Shown here in pieces: positions 59,100 to 64,000 of a stretch of 64,000 nt of DNA (within the stretch, counting starts at the first letter, position 1; each line of letters starts with the position of its first letter). A program made the translations under genes and the position numbers. The notes beneath the pieces are model-generated. The model worked only from the letters and a program-made list of their open reading frames with translations. It was not told the origin of the DNA and made no database searches. Origin of the DNA: Diorhabda sublineata (Eukaryota > Arthropoda > Insecta > Coleoptera > Chrysomelidae); assembly GCF_026230105.1 (NCBI RefSeq), contig NC_079482.1:15562001-15626000 (forward strand), read 5' to 3'.

Positions 59100-60548
59100 G
59101 TTTTCAAATTCACGACTCGTATTTTATTTATCTTATCTTTCTATCATCTTATAGAACCTGGGAAGGAGTGCAATTCGGCGGTCATTCGATGCTTGATTTT
59201 TATCTCCTTCTTTATGCAGAGGTATAATTATAGCCGCCTTAAGGCAATTGAGAAAAGTGCCATTTTGAAATAAAACGTAAATTGAAGCGGTAAGGTCATT
59301 CAAGGTGCAATCGGGTAGACTCGAAAAGATTTTAAAGTCTCTCAGTTCCAGATGAGTATTTATTTTGTCATCAATTGTACTGCAAAGCTCTGCTAAAACT
59401 ACGGGCATAAAGAAGAAAATGTGTGAATTAGCATTAGCATCAGAGAGATATGACAGCGGATCATGAGGAGTTAAAGAATTTGATAAATTTAGTAGTTTTA
59501 CGAGAATCGCCGAGTCTCATATTATAATAAATAACTTTGACAGCTTTTATTGCCTCATGATGAATTTTTCTGTACAGTTTCACGTAATTTTTGATGAAGA
59601 TACTTTCCAAGGTGAGATAAAGATCGCTGATATACGTATACCTTTAGTGAGCCAGGGTTTCTTTTGCTTATTTTTAACACGTCCGAAGGGAAAAGAATTG
59701 CATGACAGACTAATTAGTGTTTTTATGAATCTAAAAAAAGTCCACATCACCAGAGCAACATGATCCCGTCAGTTGTTTCACAACTGTACTTGAAGTTTTG
59801 AAAACTTTTTCCCGAAATAATACGGAATAATTTGCGAGAAGCATTGTTTGTATAGGATTCCACGAAACTTTTGTTGAAACTGCTTCATGATCAAAGAATC
59901 AAAATCAGTACAGTCGGTGGATTCTGGATCATACGATGACACGACATAGTCTATAATACTAGAATTGGTCTTAGTTTTTTTTGGTTGATGCCGTTATATG
60001 CATGACCATACCAAAAGAATCAAAAATTCACTAAAGACATTCTTGACCAGTACACATACAGGAATAATCAATATTGAGATCGCCACATGGAATTAATTTG
60101 ATTTTTAGAGGTGAGAACTTCAGTAAGGTCAGTAATTTGTGACGGAAAGTATGCACGTCAGCGTCAGGTGTTCTGTAAATACAAACAATATAGAAGTCTT
60201 GTTATAGACGATAGAAAATTCGAATAATTTCTCATTGAACTGTGTTATTCCCGAAAAGTCGTGGTTTGTGGACATGATCATGGTACCTTCATGAGATAAA
60301 CTAGTTCTATTGAATCTGGCTACTATTGTATGGTTTTTGAAAAGAAGAGGCTCATTATTATTCAACCAATGATGTTCGGTGATGGCAACAATTTCTTGTA
60401 AATTAAGCTCCTCTATTAAAAGATATAGTGCATCTATTTTGTGTCTTGAGGATTGAATATCAATAAGAAAGGGGCCGATCATGCTATCGTTCAGTCTTTT
60501 AGAGGGTGCTTGTTGTCTGATCACGTAATTGAAAATAAAAATGTTCAC
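59100..60548 (-). pseudogene. Non-LTR retrotransposon: endonuclease start to RT start
   Basis: Reading leftward from 60548. The frame 60548-60129 contains DIQSSRHKIDALYLLIEELN, then IVAITEHHWLNNNEPLLF and HTIVARFNRTSLSHEGTMI: the N-terminal AP-endonuclease domain (N.RS...K.D.L......L.P.II.ITE.W......). Next, QKKPWLTKGIRIS near 59710 is the KPW.T..I..S linker before RT. The frame 59408-59133 gives LPDCTLNDLTASIYVLFQNG, LKAAIIIPLHKEGDKNQASN and DRRIALLPRFYKMIER, the RT opening (FP..LK.A.V.P.HKKGD......YRPISLLP...KI.E). The rest of the RT is absent, and lesions lie between blocks. CR1/jockey-like organisation. Confidence 0.85.
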
Positions 60549-61229
60549 TTTTACTTTAGAACATGTGTTGTGAACAAAAAACTATTGTGATCAATTCAAT
60601 CCACAACTAATTTATAATTTGGTTGCTGTTATCAAAACTACAATATTCATGAACTAAGCAAGAAAGATGGGAAAAATTTACATTCCTTAGCATATACAAA
60701 TAGGTAATAGATCTAATCAATGGAAAAAATAAATACCGGATGATTGATTAGTGTGATAAAATTCAGAGTCTCCTTTGTCCTTCGAGATATTGATTTGAAA
60801 ATTTAAGGGATGGTAGCCATTATTAGTTTTCATATTTCAAAATTATTTACAATTTTTTCAAACAGGTTCTACATCTTGGACAATGTAAGAGGAATTCGAG
60901 AATGGAGATTGTTGCACCCGAAACATTCAAATATAAATAAAAATTTTCTAAAATTCTTTCTTTCGTTAATATTAATTGAATCTGATTCAGGGTAAATCAA
61001 AATACCAATGCATCATTATCTGGGTTTTTTCAAATGAATCACCCCATATTTTATGTGCCTATATCTAATCATTTGAAAATAAATTGTGGGTTGGCTATAA
61101 TTGATTAGTCAGAAACTGGCATTTTATCATTGCTGTTTGGTACTTTAGAGGTTGAATTACAAATAGAAATAAAAAACGTGTATGCCAATAATAAATTACA
61201 GGAAGGAATAAATAAAACCTATCCCATTC
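60549..61229. other. Spacer, possibly noncoding end of the next transposon
   Basis: 60735-61060 has phrases ('gattcagggtaaatcaaaa', 'tgaatcaccccatattttatg') of the kind found at ends and UTRs of insect Tc1/mariner elements, so it may be the 3' noncoding part of the element to the right. No gene seen. Confidence 0.35.
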
Positions 61230-61870
61230 ACAACTGTATACGTACAGATCTTGATTATCACAATAGTTGTTTGAAATGACCTCGAAAAACAGCTATGTCT
61301 GCTTGAAAACGATAATTTGGAGCATACGAAGCATTTCTATAGAAACATTCTAAAATTAATTCTGTATTCTCTTCATCATGTCGTCACCATTGTTGTTGGC
61401 GATATTCTGTACACTTCATTATTAACATGACTCCAATGGAACTATTCCACTAAAATCAGGTGACCATGGTAGTAACTGTACTGGACCAATTCTTCCGATC
61501 CTTCTTATAGAAAATAGTTCAGTCAGTTCACCGTTAATCAATTGATAAGCAGACGCACCATCATACAAAAACCACATCTTTGATTTATATAAAGTGAGAC
61601 TTCTTCCAATAAAAGAGGTTCATTAGAAAATCTGAATACATCTTAGCATATATGTCTTTCTACATATTCACCAACAATATATTCTCACACATTCAATCAC
61701 CATCTAGTTTGACTGTGTGACATTATTTGATGAACGATAGTTAACAAAACCAGTTTTATTAAACATGGCTCCATCTACAAATAGAACATTATCGAAAAGT
61801 CCCTCTGTTGATCAACTTTTCGGGAAGCTCTCCTAAAAAATTCTAGTTTCTTATAAAAATCAACTTCACT
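61230..61870 (-). pseudogene. Tc1/mariner (DDE_3-type) transposase remnant
   Basis: Minus strand. LFVDGAMFNKTGFVNYRSSN at 61800-61735 fits the first catalytic Asp/Glu region of a DDE_3 transposase (DE..FT..G..N..N.H.W). FLYDGASAYQLINGELTELF at 61572 carries the second Asp (family QDGAP.H....VR..L...F). RRIGRIGPVQLLPWSPDFSG at 61510 fits R.IGRGGP..WP.RSPDL..LD with the third acidic site. Separate stops and frameshifts. The helix-turn-helix N-terminus is not readable, and the family C-terminus is absent or eroded. It may be the same broad type as the piece at the left edge. Confidence 0.7.
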
Positions 61871-62159
61871 TCACTAATTGCAAATACTCCTTACACTTGT
61901 GCGTGAGTTTTAAGTAACTTCTAACATAACAATAATTTCATTTTCTCCTGTCACATAAGTTTTTAATCATTCATGCTTCTCATTATTAACTGAACCCGTG
62001 CGGTTAAACCTTATCATCAATCTTTCCTAGCTCGCTTTTTTAGGTTGCTGCTTTTCAGGAAAACATTCATGGTATACTGTTGCTGATAGTTCTCATTGCA
62101 TTCTCTCAAAGCAATGCAGAGTACATCAATCATTTCATATATAAAAATTTGAACTCAAC
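61871..62159. other. Short gene-free stretch
   Basis: Nothing recognised. Confidence 0.3.
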
Positions 62160-62520
62160 ACGTTGTACGACGTTGTCCGATGCCTAATTACCACATTTAC
62201 CTGTCAATGGAATTCTCATCGTTCAGATTTCGTACACTTTTTAATCTTTTCATTCCATGCATCAATGATAATCTTGGTCTTCCTTCCTTTCTGTTCTCCC
62301 TTATTTTTCTGTCAGTCTTTTCTTCCACCAGCTTATACCAAATAAACTACTTTTACTCAATATATTCTATAATTGTTTCTTTCAGGCTCATTTGATCTTC
62401 TACTGTGTCGTTTAAGATTCGATCTAAGCTTTAAGTTCTATCTGCTCTTCTTAGAGCGTCAATTTTTTTGTTTTCTTTTTCTTTAGTAGAATTAAATTCT
62501 ACCCTTGCTCAAATTCTTCC
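62160..62520 (-). pseudogene. Possible LINE C-terminal fragment (purine-rich strand)
   Basis: One minus frame reads VEEKTDRKIRENRKEGRPRL and then SLMHGMKRLKSVRNL, weakly like the RGRPR..W.D...K..... end of RTE-type LINEs. No RT motif nearby; could be chance in a pyrimidine-rich tract. The + frames at 62163-62345 and 62180-62395 are its shadows. Confidence 0.25.
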
Positions 62521-63339
62521 ACCACACCAAAAAATGTACCAAACCAATAAATAAAAAAAATTACGTGTCTACCTATTGTACTCTCTATTAATTTTTAAAT
62601 GGTTTATAATCATTATTTTGCAGAGAAAAATCGAAATAACTCAATTACCGATAATTTGGAGTATATGGAATGCCTCAAAAAAAGAAGTATGCCGGTAGTA
62701 CTCTTCGATGCTCACAGAAAATACAGACAGTGCCATTCATACAGAAAAACCGAGAAAATAATGTATTAGTATTATAATTCTCCCTGTATCATATCCAATG
62801 ATTATTAATAAATGAAGAATTTTAAAAATTTCTATCAATATTTGAATGTTTGGCAGCAACAGATCTTTATTCTCAAATTTATTTTACATTGTTCAGGGTA
62901 GTGCACTTATCTAAAATTGGTTGACTTCTTAAATACCCTGTTGAACAAATCACAATTATTATTGTAATAAGGAAGTTAACTCAATTCCAAAAATGCAATA
63001 AAATATAGAGTGCTTCATGTTAAGAAAATTGAACAGTAATATTGTGAATAATTTTGAAATGAGAAAAGTAATAATGGTTATAATCACTCAGATTTTCAAA
63101 TTGATATTGTGAAGGACAAAGAAGGAATCGAACTTTATCACTCTAATCAAACAACCTGTATATAAATATACGACCAGTTAATCTCTAATAGAGTTATAAG
63201 TGTTCGTATTTCGAAAAAACTATCAATTAGTGAAATCTAAATTATGCAAAAGCTGATAACATATTATTATTATCTCAAATTTGTTTCTCAATTATTTTGT
63301 TACTCAAAAACCCTTTCACAATCATTTCTTTCTTTCCAG
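62521..63339. other. Intronic stretch up to the third SMPDL3-like exon
   Basis: No gene. Ends with a good pyrimidine tract and acceptor ('tttctttctttccag', 63325-63339). Confidence 0.4.
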
Positions 63340-63494
63340 GTGGTTACTATATATTCGAAAGAAAAATGCTCAAATTGCAAATAGTTGTATTGAATACGAA
63401 TCTTATGAAGCGTGGGGAAAACGACGAAGACGCTTTGCAACAATGGGTTTGGTTAGATAGCGTGTTAGCTAAATTCCAGAGAAACGGAGAAACG
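63340..63494 (+). CDS. SMPDL3-like phosphodiesterase, internal exon (LNTNL part)
   Basis: Acceptor 'tttctttccag' before 63340, donor 'aacg|gtaagt' after 63494. Two bases complete Gly with the previous exon's G; 51 codons follow, ending in phase 0. Landmarks: GYYIFERKMLKLQIVVLNTN with LM following (family: GGFY........L..I.LNTNLYY) and ALQQWVWLDSVLAKFQRNGE (family: ...QF.WLE..L......KEKV). The loop between them is shorter than in the human protein. The later metal-binding His motifs (the AH and GHTH motifs) would be in exons beyond the window, so whether they are kept cannot be told. No lesions. Confidence 0.9.
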
Positions 63495-64000
63495 GTAAGT
63501 TAAGTCTAATAAATTTATAAATGAACTAAACTTATCTTATTTTTGAGATATATGAAACCAGAGGTTCTGTCAGCATATTCCATTCCATCGATTTCTCAAT
63601 AAAGTCATACAGGTCGAATGATATTTAGAAGCAATATCAAAATACAGTACGAATTATACATCACTTTAGAATTATTTCTTTCATTGCGCTCTCTCAATAA
63701 TTGTGCGTATCTGAGACCACGATATGTTGAAATCTGAGAAAGTCACCAGACACGATTAGGAGGAGATTCCCCAACAAACACTTCATATGTATCATGTTCT
63801 AGTCACATGTCACAGTCCATTACGTCGCTAAAACATATTGCCTCTTACGTTGAGCAAGACTCACATTAGGACGTGACATAGCGTCAGCTTTTATTATACA
63901 TATATGCGAGTAAATTGTAAACATAGCAGAACACGCGTGAACTAATAAACTTTTGTAACGGTAGCACTCGGCGAATGAGACTCCTTCAGCTTTAGTATTC
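63495..64000. other. Start of the next intron, no exon seen
   Basis: Begins 'gtaagt'. No further exon or element recognised before the right edge. Confidence 0.4.

Larger units (their letters stand above)
36277..63339 (+). other. Intron (27,063 bp) of the SMPDL3-like gene
   Basis: From 'gtgggt' to 'tctttccag', phase 1. The flanking exons join as ...FQS-G-GYY..., matching the family's continuous ...GGFY..., so no exon needs to lie between. The intron is filled with mobile-element remnants (listed separately) and an unidentified antisense stretch at 49.5-50.5 kb. Confidence 0.85.

Noticed and set aside
59557..59763. 68-codon + frame
   Set aside because: Antisense to the LINE linker region (KPWLTKGI on the minus strand).

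Overview
The window looks like AT-rich insect (or other arthropod) nuclear DNA. It has eukaryotic GT-AG exons, long introns, and remnants of Tc1/mariner, pogo/Tigger, hAT, non-LTR (LINE) and Penelope-like (PLE) elements. I see no bacterial operons, ribosome binding sites, CRISPR array, rRNA or tRNA. The order within insects cannot be fixed from the sequence.

The only host gene I recognise with confidence is on the + strand. It is a relative of acid sphingomyelinase-like phosphodiesterase 3 (SMPDL3A/B type, calcineurin-like metallophosphoesterase fold). Three consecutive internal exons are visible: 26919-27084, 36071-36276 and 63340-63494. Their phases chain exactly (2, then 1, then 0), giving about 175 uninterrupted residues across introns of about 9.0 kb and 27.1 kb. 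The upstream exon that should carry the DxH metal motif was not found in the first 26.9 kb, and the 3' exons lie beyond the right edge. The family's Gly-Asn-His-Asp signature reads Gly-His-Asp-Asp here, so two key active-site residues are replaced in an otherwise intact frame.

Layout. 0-26.9 kb is upstream intron or intergenic DNA: a Tc1/mariner C-terminus cut by the left edge, a mariner at 6.3-7.1 kb, a PLE GIY-YIG remnant at 7.4 kb, a LINE at 11-12.4 kb, a decayed ~30-bp minisatellite at 14.8-15.7 kb, two related mariners at 16.6-18.0 and 25.4-26.3 kb, another mariner at 23.7-24.5 kb, and LINE tails at 5.6 and 25.1 kb. The 9-kb intron (27.1-36.1 kb) holds an antisense LINE split by an (AT)n tract and two PLE remnants. 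The 27-kb intron (36.3-63.3 kb) holds several LINE pieces, foldback repeats, a hAT element with target duplication, a pogo/Tigger transposase with a C-terminal PIP-box, a GRxGP-type Tc1/mariner, and an unidentified antisense stretch at 49.5-50.5 kb that reads as a small multi-exon gene with 47-80 nt introns.

Apart from the three exons and perhaps the antisense nested locus, coding-like sequence here is decayed mobile-element sequence. Most remaining open frames are chance products of AT-rich DNA or shadows of these elements. Family assignments come from reading motifs by eye, without database searches.
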